DNA from: an uncultured Bacilli bacterium
GTDB taxonomy: Bacteria; Bacillota_I; Bacilli_A; RF39; UBA660
NCBI GenBank assembly: GCA_934088535.1
Contig: CAKOJC010000011.1
Span: 1-35,184 of the forward strand
Direction of reading: 5' to 3'
DNA: 35,184 bases
Positions 16,983 through 24,593 of this stretch are shown in pieces. The notes under the pieces were generated by a model. It was given only the letters and a program-made list of their open reading frames with translations. It had not been told where the DNA came from and made no database searches. Within the stretch, counting starts at the first letter, position 1. Each line of letters opens with the position of its first letter. The position numbers and the translations under genes are program-made.

Positions 16983-17699
16983 ATGATTAATTATGTGGTT
17001 GTGGATGATAATAACACCCATAGGAAAAGAGTAGTTAATGCTATTATTAGTAAAATGATGAGTAATCAAATTGAATTTAATATTAAAGAATTTGATGACT
17101 ATTCTCCTGGACTCTTAAATTATATTAAAGACGAAAGAAGAAACACAGTGTATATTCTTGATTTAGAATTACCTAGTGGTGATGGTATCGATATTGCAAG
17201 ATACATAAGAAATGACTGTAACAATTGGATTAGTCCTATTATAATTGTTACTGCTCATACTTCGCTTTATTATGAAGTTTATAAGCAAAGATTACAACTT
17301 TTAGATTTTATTGGTAAATGCAATTCGGTAGAAGATGGAATATCTGAAAATATAGATATTTGTCTTAGAATGTTAAGTGTAGAAAGAGTGTATAGATATA
17401 CTTATAAAAGTGTAGATCATGCTATATCTATTAATAACATAGATTATATTATTAGAGAAGGTAGACAAGCCAAAATAGTTACTTGTGATGGAGAATACTA
17501 TCAAAATATATCTATAAAAGATATAAAGAATGATTTACCAGATTATTTTATATGCTCAAATAAAGGCATTTTAATAAATTATAAGAATATTGATAAAATT
17601 GATTGGAATGATAATAAAGTTTACTTTAAAGATGGCAAATCTGATTATCTAGTATCTCGTAGTCATAAAAAGGAGATTGCTGAATATGAATTGGTTTGA
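16983..17699 (+). CDS. agrA: AgrA-type LytTR response regulator
   Basis: 238 residues. Receiver domain (1-125): acidic pair D8/D9, phosphoacceptor D60 in YILDLELPSGDG, T90, and K113 in FIGKCNS. LytTR DNA-binding domain (about 140-236) with the usual late block LVSRSHKKEIAEY. LytTR regulators such as AgrA, ComE and VirR bind pairs of 9-bp direct repeats about 21-22 bp apart, just upstream of weak promoters. AAGGAG lies seven bases before the ATG. The kinase gene overlaps its 3' end, so the two are made together. Likely targets are the repeats in 19803-19907. The symbol is by analogy with the staphylococcal system. Confidence 0.88.
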   Translation: MINYVVVDDNNTHRKRVVNAIISKMMSNQIEFNIKEFDDYSPGLLNYIKDERRNTVYILDLELPSGDGIDIARYIRNDCNNWISPIIIVTAHTSLYYEVYKQRLQLLDFIGKCNSVEDGISENIDICLRMLSVERVYRYTYKSVDHAISINNIDYIIREGRQAKIVTCDGEYYQNISIKDIKNDLPDYFICSNKGILINYKNIDKIDWNDNKVYFKDGKSDYLVSRSHKKEIAEYELV

Positions 17700-18978
17700 T
17701 TGGATTATAATGGGTATTACTACATTATCAACATTAACACTTATGACATTTACATATAAAAGAATAACATCTTCTTATAAGAAAATATTTGAAATAAGAA
17801 ATATTTTAATATTAATTTTAATTGGTTCTTTTATAACATTTAATATTTATAAAAATTCTAGTTATTCTCGTGCTTTGATTAGTTATGCACTAATAATGAT
17901 AAATTTCTATTTTATATTTAATGATGGTTTTAATAAAACGTTTATTGTTGGTACTATTTCTTATTCATTAACAGTTTTGTTTGAGATAATTTTATCTATT
18001 ATTTTGGTTCCAACAGGTATTGTTAATTTAGAAACTTTTGATCATAATATTGTATATAAATCATTATTTTCAGTAGCAACAGTTTTATTACCTTATTTAT
18101 TGGTTTGTAATACAAAAGTAAAAAATTTAATAAATAAGATAGTTAATGTTTTGGATAAACCAATATTAACTACTATTGTTATGGTTTCAAGTTTACTTTT
18201 TGCATTTGCAATGGTATATGAATTTGTATCTGGATTTTCTTCTGAAGTTTATATTGATAATTTAGTATTAATTGTATTCTTTATATTATTGATTTCTTTA
18301 ATCATTTATAACAGATTTGTTATTAATAGGGAAGTTAAAAAAACTGAAGAACTTTTAGAATTAATTAGTAAATATGAAAAGAAGAATGATGAATATAGGG
18401 CATATAAGCATGAATTATTAAATAATTTGTTAGCTCTTAAAAGTATTAAAAATAAAAATACTAAAGAATTTGATGATTCTTTGGATGAATTAATTTCTTT
18501 ATATAATAATAAGTCTTCTGGTATTAAAAATATATATAAATTGCCATCTGGTTTGAAAGGCATAGTGTATTATAAATTGAATGATATTGAAGAAGATAAA
18601 TATAATGTAAATGTTAATATATCTAAACAAGTTAATATAAATTTAGAAGAAGTGGATCACAAAGAATACATGTCTTTATGTAAAATAATGGGTATAGTAC
18701 TTGATAATGCAATCGAAGCTATGAAGAAGAGTGAAGAAAAAATATTGAATATCGATGTATATAAAGAAAAAGATAATGTTGTTATAGAAGTAGATAATAC
18801 ATTTGATAAAAATATAACTGATATTAGTAAGATATATAATAAGAATTATTCTACTAAAGGTAAAAATAGAGGCTTAGGATTATATTTAGCAAATTTATTA
18901 TTAAAGAATAGTAAATATTTACATATGGAACAAAAAATTATTGATGAATATTTTAATACAAAGATTTATGTTAAATAA
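17686..18978 (+). CDS. agrC: AgrC-type peptide-sensing histidine kinase (GHKL)
   Basis: About 430 residues. The ATG at 17686 is preferred to the TTG at 17677 because AAGGAG (17670-17675) is ten bases before the ATG but only one from the TTG. About six to seven membrane spans in the first 215 residues form the sensor, followed by a coiled linker. Using numbering from the TTG, the phospho-histidine is H245 in YKHELLNNLLALK, the N box is VLDNAIEAMKK (N344) and the G box is KGKNRGLGLYLANLL (394-408). This is the HPK10/AgrC class with a GHKL ATPase. It should sense the cyclic peptide made from the small gene at 19025-19141 and phosphorylate AgrA. It overlaps agrA by 14 bases. Confidence 0.88.
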   Translation: MNWFDWIIMGITTLSTLTLMTFTYKRITSSYKKIFEIRNILILILIGSFITFNIYKNSSYSRALISYALIMINFYFIFNDGFNKTFIVGTISYSLTVLFEIILSIILVPTGIVNLETFDHNIVYKSLFSVATVLLPYLLVCNTKVKNLINKIVNVLDKPILTTIVMVSSLLFAFAMVYEFVSGFSSEVYIDNLVLIVFFILLISLIIYNRFVINREVKKTEELLELISKYEKKNDEYRAYKHELLNNLLALKSIKNKNTKEFDDSLDELISLYNNKSSGIKNIYKLPSGLKGIVYYKLNDIEEDKYNVNVNISKQVNINLEEVDHKEYMSLCKIMGIVLDNAIEAMKKSEEKILNIDVYKEKDNVVIEVDNTFDKNITDISKIYNKNYSTKGKNRGLGLYLANLLLKNSKYLHMEQKIIDEYFNTKIYVK

Positions 18979-18979
18979 A

Positions 18980-19007
18980 AAAAGCTAGGAAATATTTCCT
19001 GGCTTTT
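18980..19007. terminator. Bidirectional terminator between agrC and agrD
   Basis: A 13-base stem AAAAGCTAGGAAA/TTTCCTGGCTTTT (one G:T) with A and T tracts on both flanks ends the converging agrAC and agrBD transcripts. Confidence 0.88.
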
Positions 19008-19024
19008 ATATATTTTTGTAAAAA

Positions 19025-19141
19025 TTATAATAGATTTTCAGGCATTTCTGGTTCATCTAAATAAACTAATACACATCCGGCAGTAGCAACAGTAGCTAAG
19101 AATGCTCCGATAGCAGCAGTAACAGTAGCGAATAATTTCAT
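19025..19141 (-). CDS. agrD: AgrD-type autoinducer propeptide, 38 residues
   Basis: Too short for routine gene calling. The ATG at 19139-19141 overlaps the agrB stop by four bases (ATGA) and has a perfect AAAGGAGG site upstream inside agrB. The three AgrD parts are present: an amphipathic N-terminal leader (MKLFATVTAAIGAFLATVAT), a core with the single cysteine C23 (AGCVLVY), and an acidic, proline-containing C-terminal recognition tail (LDEPEMPENLL), closely like DEVEVPKEL of staphylococcal AgrD. AgrB should cut near the end of the core and form a thiolactone between C23 and a residue at position 27 or 28 (CVLVY or CVLVYL). The ring size and N-terminal trimming cannot be fixed from sequence. 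Confidence 0.9.
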   Translation of the reverse strand: MKLFATVTAAIGAFLATVATAGCVLVYLDEPEMPENLL

Positions 19142-19752
19142 AAGTTACCTCCTTTCTTCTTATAATTCATATAATTCTTATATTTAACTCCAAAGAGTTT
19201 ATAAGTACATGGTAGTACAAGTATTGTTTCTAGTAGTGTTGAAAAGTAAAGAGTATTTATTATAATTGTATTTTCTTTATTAATTAATGTATATATCAAA
19301 TAAGATATTGCTATTAAAATTGTTAGTACTTTGTATATTGATCTTTTTTTCTTATTTATTAATGGCCTTTTTTCAGTGTCTGCTGGTGCATACATAAGTA
19401 ATAATAAAGTAAAGATTGTATAACTTATAATTATTACTGTTTCATTTAAAAAAATATACTTTATTAATAAAGGTATTCCAGTAAAGGTTATTAGTGATGT
19501 TACCCAGCAATGCCATGATTTTTTAGCATGTACTCCAAATCCACTTAATCTTATTAAACTATAGAATACAAATAATAACATTAATTCTTTTGTAATATTT
19601 AATAAAATGGCTAATATAAATATTATTATTGTTTTAGTTATAGTTAAATATAAAGATTCAATACCATATTTAATTTCACTAATTTTAGTATTATCGTAAT
19701 CATAATATTTAGTTATGTTATTCATAATACCATTTACTACTAATTCTTTCAT
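19138..19752 (-). CDS. agrB: AgrB-type membrane endopeptidase
   Basis: 204 residues with about five to six membrane segments. The catalytic block RLSGFGVHAKKSWHC gives H75 and C82 seven residues apart, plus R68 and G73, matching H77/C84/R70/G75 of Staphylococcus aureus AgrB. It cleaves the AgrD C-terminal tail and forms the thiolactone at the membrane. The ATG at 19752 follows AGGAGAG by a few bases. First gene of the leftward agrBD pair; agrD overlaps its stop. The pair converges on agrAC instead of sharing one agrBDCA operon as in staphylococci. Confidence 0.92.
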   Translation of the reverse strand: MKELVVNGIMNNITKYYDYDNTKISEIKYGIESLYLTITKTIIIFILAILLNITKELMLLFVFYSLIRLSGFGVHAKKSWHCWVTSLITFTGIPLLIKYIFLNETVIIISYTIFTLLLLMYAPADTEKRPLINKKKRSIYKVLTILIAISYLIYTLINKENTIIINTLYFSTLLETILVLPCTYKLFGVKYKNYMNYKKKGGNL

Positions 19753-19772
19753 CTCTCTCCTTTTGTGATTTC

Positions 19773-19832
19773 ATTATATCGCTTATATATTAAATAAAAA
19801 TTTATTTGTCATTAAATGTACTTTTTTTGGTT
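19773..19832 (-). promoter_or_regulatory. agrBD promoter with candidate AgrA site
   Basis: On the minus strand a perfect TATAAT (19778-19773) lacks a -35: the hexamer 17 bases upstream (19801-19796) is ATTTTT. One base further upstream is TGACAAATA (19811-19803). A weaker repeat, AACCAAAAA (19832-19824), shares six of nine bases with TGACAAAAA and sits exactly 21 bp further. This is the layout of activator-dependent LytTR promoters. Confidence 0.6.
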
Positions 19833-19877
19833 TTAACTGAAATTTGATTTGTTTTTTATAAAGATCTAGTGACTTTA

Positions 19878-19936
19878 TGACAAAAAATTATAATTTAGTG
19901 ACAAAAATAATTTAATTTATGGAATGATGGTATCAT
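19878..19936 (+). promoter_or_regulatory. Direct-repeat pair (candidate AgrA/LytTR site) and csp promoter
   Basis: TGACAAAAA at 19878-19886 and again, perfectly, at 19899-19907: a 9-bp repeat with a 12-bp spacer, the geometry known for AgrA-like LytTR regulators. The pair abuts the -35 position (19908-19913, TAATTT, no match) of an extended -10 TGGTATCAT (19928-19936). A third TGAC lies at 19870-19873. The cold-shock gene starts 47 bases after the -10. Confidence 0.6.
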
Positions 19937-19983
19937 TGTAAATGTGAATACAAAACAGTATCATAGTTAGGAGGATGAGTTTA

Positions 19984-20208
19984 ATGAGTAGAGGTCGTGT
20001 TAAATGGTTTAACAATGACAAAGGATATGGTTTCATTGAATATGAAGGATTAGTAAATGAAGATATATTCGTTCACTATTCGGCTATTGAACAAGATGGT
20101 TATAAGTCACTTAAAGAAGGTGAAATAGTTGAATTTACATTAATAGAAACAGCAAAAGGTTGTCAAGCAATTAATGTAAGAGAAGTAAAATTAACTCCTG
20201 CAGTTTAA
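19984..20208 (+). CDS. csp: Cold-shock domain protein (Csp)
   Basis: 74 residues. The ATG at 19984 is chosen over 19975 because TAGGAGG lies right against the first ATG but nine bases from the second. Single cold-shock OB fold with RNP1 [11 protein letters not shown]2 DIFVHYSAI and the N-terminal [11 protein letters not shown]. It binds single-stranded RNA/DNA and acts as an RNA chaperone. The gene is divergent from agrB and shares its regulatory gap, which contains repeats fit for AgrA binding. It may therefore be the output gene of the quorum-sensing system, an inference from promoter layout. Confidence 0.95.
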   Translation: MSRGRVKWFNNDKGYGFIEYEGLVNEDIFVHYSAIEQDGYKSLKEGEIVEFTLIETAKGCQAINVREVKLTPAV

Positions 20209-20231
20209 ATACACTCATATGTGTATTTTTT
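20207..20231 (+). terminator. Terminator of csp
   Basis: AAATACAC/GTGTATTT stem with TCATAT loop and a T run, overlapping the stop codon. Confidence 0.82.
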
Positions 20232-20233
20232 AA

Positions 20234-20261
20234 TTGACTTAAAGATCATTTATGATAGAAT
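20234..20261 (+). promoter_or_regulatory. Promoter of the unknown 286-residue gene
   Basis: TTGACT (20234-20239), 16-base spacer, TAGAAT (20256-20261). Confidence 0.6.
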
Positions 20262-20280
20262 AATTTTCTAGAGGTGAAAT

Positions 20281-21141
20281 ATGTACATAGCAAGAATAGT
20301 AGAAGTATTTGATGAATACTTTTTTGATAAATTTATATGGGATGAACCTAGTGATGTTAAAAAATATTTAATGAGTATGATAGATGATATAACTAATATA
20401 TTAACTAATTATGATACTATAAGCTCTGATGAATTCTTGAGAATTATTAATAGAATATATAGAATATCAACTGATGAAGAAAGTGAAATGAAACAATATA
20501 GAGGTTACTACACTAAATTAAGTTTTGAGACTGAAGAATATTATGATTATTCATCTATAATAGATAGTGAACCAGTAGAAAATCATGAAATGATTAGATT
20601 ATATAATATAGCTGGTAATACATCGTTTAAGAAAATGACATCTATTAAAACTAATATGATTAGAACATATTTACAATGTGAAGGTCATGGAAAAGATTAT
20701 GATGAGTGGGAAGATGATTATCAAGGATATTTAATAGTTTTAACTGATACAGATTTAGATAGAGTTAAAGTATATACTAAAGAAGAAATAGATGAAATGA
20801 TTAATAAAGGTATAATATCTGTAATTACAACTGCTGAAGTAAGTGTATCTAAAAAAGATATGCCAAGAGAGAAAAGTGGTTTTAAATATTATGGATTTGA
20901 TAAGGATGAAGAACCATATAAAGCGTCACTTGTAAAGTTAATAAAAGAAGAAATACCTAAAGAGAAAATGTTCAGAGATGTTAGAAAATATTTAAATGAA
21001 CTAAGAAATGATTATATGGCTTACTGTCATTTTGATGAAAGAAAAGAAATGTATGGAGCTAATGAATTAGATGAGTTCTATCAATTAAGATTTAAATATA
21101 AAAAGAAATGGAATAATGGTAGAGAAAATAAAGTTGACTAA
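20281..21141 (+). CDS. Uncharacterised soluble protein, 286 residues
   Basis: I do not recognise the family. The protein is acidic in its first half (many Asp/Glu: FDEYFFDKFIWDEPSD, DEWEDDYQG), basic near the end (RFKYKKKWNNGR), and has no signal peptide or membrane span. A beta-rich central part (QGYLIVLTDTDLDRVKVYTKEEIDEM) suggests a globular domain; Lys/Glu helices follow. GAGGTGAA precedes the ATG, and promoter and terminator flank it, so it is a monocistronic real gene between csp and hpf. No catalytic motif is evident. Confidence 0.7.
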   Translation: MYIARIVEVFDEYFFDKFIWDEPSDVKKYLMSMIDDITNILTNYDTISSDEFLRIINRIYRISTDEESEMKQYRGYYTKLSFETEEYYDYSSIIDSEPVENHEMIRLYNIAGNTSFKKMTSIKTNMIRTYLQCEGHGKDYDEWEDDYQGYLIVLTDTDLDRVKVYTKEEIDEMINKGIISVITTAEVSVSKKDMPREKSGFKYYGFDKDEEPYKASLVKLIKEEIPKEKMFRDVRKYLNELRNDYMAYCHFDERKEMYGANELDEFYQLRFKYKKKWNNGRENKVD

Positions 21142-21156
21142 TTTAGTCAATTTTTT
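21134..21156 (+). terminator. Terminator overlapping the stop of the 286-residue gene
   Basis: TTGACT/AGTCAA stem followed by six T; the TAA stop (21139-21141) begins at the last base of the first stem arm. Confidence 0.75.
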
Positions 21157-21238
21157 AAATGTAAAACTTTTGTGTAATTTTTAGAGTTTTATAGATAAAT
21201 TATTGTATTTATGCTATGCTTTATGTAGGAGGAATAAT

Positions 21239-21760
21239 ATGAAATATAATATCCGTGGTAATAAAATAGATGTTACCGAAGCAATTGATAATTACATTAA
21301 GGAAAAGTTATCTAGGTTAGATAAATATCTAGATGATAATGATGAGGTAGAAGCTAAAGCTGTAATTTCTGCAAGAGGAAAAGATCAAAAAGTAGAAGTT
21401 ACAATATGGAGTGGTAAATATAATATAAGAGCAGAAGAAACAAATAGTGATTTATATTCTGCAATAGATTTGGTTATAGATAAACTTGAAAGACAATTCA
21501 AGAAATATAAAGGTAAAATAGCTAGTAAAAAAGCAAAAGTAGCTGTAATGCCTGAAATAGATGAGTTGTTTGAAGAAGATGAACAACAAATAGTAAGAAG
21601 AAAAGAAGTATTCTTAAAACCAATTGACGAAGAAGAAGCAATAACACAAATGGAATTATTAGGACATACATTCTTTGTATTTAAAAATGTAGACACTGAT
21701 AAAATAAATGTTGTTTATAAAAGAAATGATGGAGATTATGGAATAATCGAGGCTAATTAG
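21239..21760 (+). CDS. hpf: Ribosome hibernation promoting factor, long form
   Basis: 173 residues. ATG at 21239 with TAGGAGG six bases upstream. The N-terminal S30AE domain (MKYNIRGNKIDVTEAIDNYI to about residue 98) binds the decoding region of the 30S subunit. The C-terminal dimerisation domain (about 118-173: VRRKEVFLKPIDEEEAITQM, LGHTFFVFKN, YKRNDGDYGIIE) joins two 70S ribosomes into a 100S dimer in stationary phase. Location just before secA is the common Firmicutes order. It has its own terminator. Confidence 0.95.
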   Translation: MKYNIRGNKIDVTEAIDNYIKEKLSRLDKYLDDNDEVEAKAVISARGKDQKVEVTIWSGKYNIRAEETNSDLYSAIDLVIDKLERQFKKYKGKIASKKAKVAVMPEIDELFEEDEQQIVRRKEVFLKPIDEEEAITQMELLGHTFFVFKNVDTDKINVVYKRNDGDYGIIEAN

Positions 21761-21789
21761 AAAAGTAATATTCACTTTTCTTTTTTTCT
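21760..21789 (+). terminator. Terminator of hpf
   Basis: GAAAAGT/ACTTTTC stem followed by seven T; it overlaps the -35 of the secA promoter. Confidence 0.78.
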
Positions 21790-21799
21790 TTGCTATAAT
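21771..21799 (+). promoter_or_regulatory. secA promoter with extended -10
   Basis: TTCACT (21771-21776), 17-base spacer and TGCTATAAT, an extended -10, ending at 21799. Confidence 0.7.
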
Positions 21800-21821
21800 A
21801 TTTTTTAATGGAGATGATGAC

Positions 21822-24314
21822 ATGGGTTTATTTAAGAATTTGTTTGATTACGAAACTAAAGAACTTAAAAAGATAAATAAATTAGCTGATCAAGTAGATG
21901 CTTTAGATGAAAATATGAAGAAAATAAAAGATATCGAATTTAAAGCTAAAACAGAAGAATTTAAAAAGAGAATTCAAAATGGTGAAACTCTTGATGATAT
22001 ATTAGTAGAAGCTATTGCACTTGCTCGTGAAGCATGTTTTAGAGCAATAGGAGAAAAGCCATTTAGAGTACAAGTTATAGGTGGTATTGCTATACATAGA
22101 GGTAATATTGCTGAGATGAAAACTGGTGAAGGTAAGACATTAACAACAGTACTTCCTGCATATTTAAATGCTTTAGAAGGAAAGGGTGTTCATGTAATTA
22201 CAACCAATGAATACTTGTCAACTCGTAATGCTGAATGGATGAGACCAATATATGATTTATTAGGAGTTACTGTAGGAATTAATACAAGAGATAAAAATCC
22301 TCAAGAGAAAAGAGAGGCATATAATGCTGATATAACATATACAACTAATAATGAACTTGGCTTTGATTACTTAAGAGATAATATGGTTGTACATAAAGAA
22401 AATAGAACTCAAAGAGGACTTAACTTTGCGATTATAGATGAAGTTGACTCAATATTAATAGATGAAGCTCGTACTCCATTAATTATTAGTGGTGGGGTAG
22501 CAAAAAGTGCTAATGTGTATAAAGAAGCAGATAGAGTTGCCAAAAATTTAACTATAGATGATTATGTAGTAGATGAAAAAACTAAGAAGGTTACTCTTAC
22601 TGAAGAAGGTGTACATCATGCAGAAGAGATGTTGCATTTAGATAACTTATATGATATTAAGAATAGTGTAATGGTACATAACTTAGATAAGGCACTAGCT
22701 GCTAATTATGCATTTAAGAGAGATGTTGATTATGTTGTTGAAAATGATCAAGTAATTATAGTTGATACATTTACTGGAAGACTTATGCATGGTCGTCAAT
22801 TTAGTGAAGGATTACACCAAGCATTAGAGGCTAAAGAAGGTGTTAAGATTAATGAAGAAACTAAAACTTTAGCTACTATAACATTCCAAAATTTATTTAG
22901 AATGTATAATAAACTTGCCGGTATGACTGGTACTGCTAAAACAGAAGAAGAAGAATTTCAAAATATTTATAATACATATGTTGTATGTATTCCAACCAAT
23001 AAGCCAGTAATTCGTGATGATCAAGTAGATTTAATTTATTCTTCACTTAAAGGAAAATATGCTGCAATAGTAAGAACTGTTAAAGAAATACATAAGACTG
23101 GAAGACCAGTGTTAGTTGGTGTTGCTTCAGTAGAAACAAGTGAGGTTATAAGTCAATTATTAACTAAGGCTGGAATTAAGCATGAGTTATTAAATGCTAA
23201 GAATCATGAACGTGAAGCTCATATCATAGAAAATGCAGGTAAAAAAGGTGCTGTAACAATAGCTACAAATATGGCTGGACGTGGTACTGATATTAAACTT
23301 GGTGAAGGTGTTCGTGAACTTGGTGGTTTATTTGTAATAGGTACTGAAAGACATGACTCTAGACGTATTGATAACCAATTACGTGGTAGAAGTGGTCGTC
23401 AAGGGGACCCAGGTACAACAAGATTCTTTGTATCTATGGAAGATGATCTAATGCTTAAGTTTGGTTCTGAAAGAATGAAAACTGTTATGCAAAGTTTAGG
23501 TATTCAAGAAGATCAAGCTATTTCAAATAAAATGATTTCTAAAAATATAGAAAGTGCTCAAAAGAAAGTAGAAGGTTTCAACTTTGATAGACGTAAAGGA
23601 CTTCTTGATTATGATAATGTAATATCTAAACAAAGAGAAATTATTTATAATAGACGTAATGAAATATTAGATCAAGATAGTATTCGTGATAGAGTATTAG
23701 AAACATTTAAAGAATTTGTTTCTAATCAAGTAAATTCTCATATTGAACCAGAAGGTTATTTAACTGATAATGATATAGATAATATAATGGAACAATTTAA
23801 TGCACATTTACTTAAGAGAAAGAAGTTAACTAAGAAGGATTTTGAAGGAAAATCAACTGATGAAGTTATTAATCATATTTATGATATAGTAGTATCTGAT
23901 TATAATAAAAAATTAGAAGATATACCTGAAGATATTCAAAATGATTTTGAAAAATCTATTTCACTTAGAATTATAGATAAGTATTGGATGGATCAACTAG
24001 ATGCGATGGAAGAATTAAAAGAAGGCGTAGGACTTCGTGGTTATGCACAAAGTAATCCACTTCAAGTTTATGCTTTAGAAGGATTCCAAATGTTTGATAA
24101 TATGATGGCTAGTATTAACGCTGAAATATCAACATTCTTGCTAAATGCTGAAGTTAGACAAAATCTTGAAAGAGAAGAAGTAAAAAATATTCATACTAAT
24201 GATGGAGATAAGGCATCTAAGAAACAGCCTAAGAAATCAGAAAAGAAAGTTGGAAGAAATGATCCATGTCCGTGCGGCTCAGGACGTAAATATAAACAAT
24301 GTTGTGGTAAATAA
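21822..24314 (+). CDS. secA: Preprotein translocase ATPase SecA
   Basis: 830 residues, full length. Walker A MKTGEGKT (99-106), DEAD-box region IIDEVDSILIDEARTPLI, the LAGMTGTA and NMAGRGTDI helicase motifs and GRSGRQGDPG are intact. SecA drives secretion through SecYEG. The last 14 codons encode the zinc-binding SEC-C motif PCGSGRKYKQCCGK, whose cysteines with the preceding C816 are C818, C827 and C828. GGAGATG precedes the ATG. Odd point: the final 15 codons and the terminator have a second, diverged copy at 26499-26583. The tail now in use may therefore have come with an integrated element; protein function is kept either way. Confidence 0.98.
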   Translation: MGLFKNLFDYETKELKKINKLADQVDALDENMKKIKDIEFKAKTEEFKKRIQNGETLDDILVEAIALAREACFRAIGEKPFRVQVIGGIAIHRGNIAEMKTGEGKTLTTVLPAYLNALEGKGVHVITTNEYLSTRNAEWMRPIYDLLGVTVGINTRDKNPQEKREAYNADITYTTNNELGFDYLRDNMVVHKENRTQRGLNFAIIDEVDSILIDEARTPLIISGGVAKSANVYKEADRVAKNLTIDDYVVDEKTKKVTLTEEGVHHAEEMLHLDNLYDIKNSVMVHNLDKALAANYAFKRDVDYVVENDQVIIVDTFTGRLMHGRQFSEGLHQALEAKEGVKINEETKTLATITFQNLFRMYNKLAGMTGTAKTEEEEFQNIYNTYVVCIPTNKPVIRDDQVDLIYSSLKGKYAAIVRTVKEIHKTGRPVLVGVASVETSEVISQLLTKAGIKHELLNAKNHEREAHIIENAGKKGAVTIATNMAGRGTDIKLGEGVRELGGLFVIGTERHDSRRIDNQLRGRSGRQGDPGTTRFFVSMEDDLMLKFGSERMKTVMQSLGIQEDQAISNKMISKNIESAQKKVEGFNFDRRKGLLDYDNVISKQREIIYNRRNEILDQDSIRDRVLETFKEFVSNQVNSHIEPEGYLTDNDIDNIMEQFNAHLLKRKKLTKKDFEGKSTDEVINHIYDIVVSDYNKKLEDIPEDIQNDFEKSISLRIIDKYWMDQLDAMEELKEGVGLRGYAQSNPLQVYALEGFQMFDNMMASINAEISTFLLNAEVRQNLEREEVKNIHTNDGDKASKKQPKKSEKKVGRNDPCPCGSGRKYKQCCGK

Positions 24315-24315
24315 G

Positions 24316-24353
24316 CCCGCGAACCCGTATAAAATAAGGGATTGCGGGTTTTT
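24316..24353 (+). terminator. Terminator of secA
   Basis: CCCGC/GCGGG stem with an inner CCC/GGG stem, followed by TTTTT. The downstream copy at 26545 keeps the hairpin with a compensating C:G to T:A change. Confidence 0.85.
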
Positions 24354-24396
24354 CTATGATTACAATATTTAGGTAATTTTAGGCATGTCTTTTGTC

Positions 24397-24416
24397 TTAG
24401 ATAAGTTTTAGATAAG
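24397..24416 (+). repeat. TTAGATAAG direct-repeat pair (left outer)
   Basis: TTAGATAAG at 24397-24405 and 24408-24416, period 11; candidate integrase arm-type site, 83 bases after the secA stop. Confidence 0.65.
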
Positions 24417-24433
24417 CTGTAAAATCCTTGCAA

Positions 24434-24452
24434 GCCCTTATAAAATAAGGGC
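24434..24452. repeat. Perfect palindrome GCCCTTAT-AAA-ATAAGGGC
   Basis: Eight-base perfect stem with a three-base loop and no T tract. The sequence resembles the inner part of the two terminator hairpins in this locus. It lies between opposed repeat pairs, so it could be a recombination or binding site and not a terminator. Confidence 0.6.
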
Positions 24453-24493
24453 AAAACGCATATTATAAGAATGTTCTCAAATTAAATACAAAA

Positions 24494-24513
24494 CTTATCT
24501 AAAAATTATCTAA
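24494..24513 (-). repeat. TTAGATAAG-type repeat pair, inverted (left inner)
   Basis: On the minus strand TTAGATAAT (24513-24505) and TTAGATAAG (24502-24494), period 11; opposite orientation to the other pairs. Confidence 0.6.
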
Positions 24514-24593
24514 ATTATAATTTGTTATTTAAAAGTTGTAATATCAAAATTATACCAATAATTTATGATATAATTATTATAAGAGGTGTAAGA

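Noticed and set aside
24191..24454. 87-residue minus-strand frame at the end of secA
   Set aside because: Antisense to the SEC-C codons and the terminator; a shadow of real coding sequence.
24427..24460. Terminator at the GCCCTTAT palindrome
   Set aside because: The hairpin has no T tract on either strand, so it was recorded as a palindrome only.
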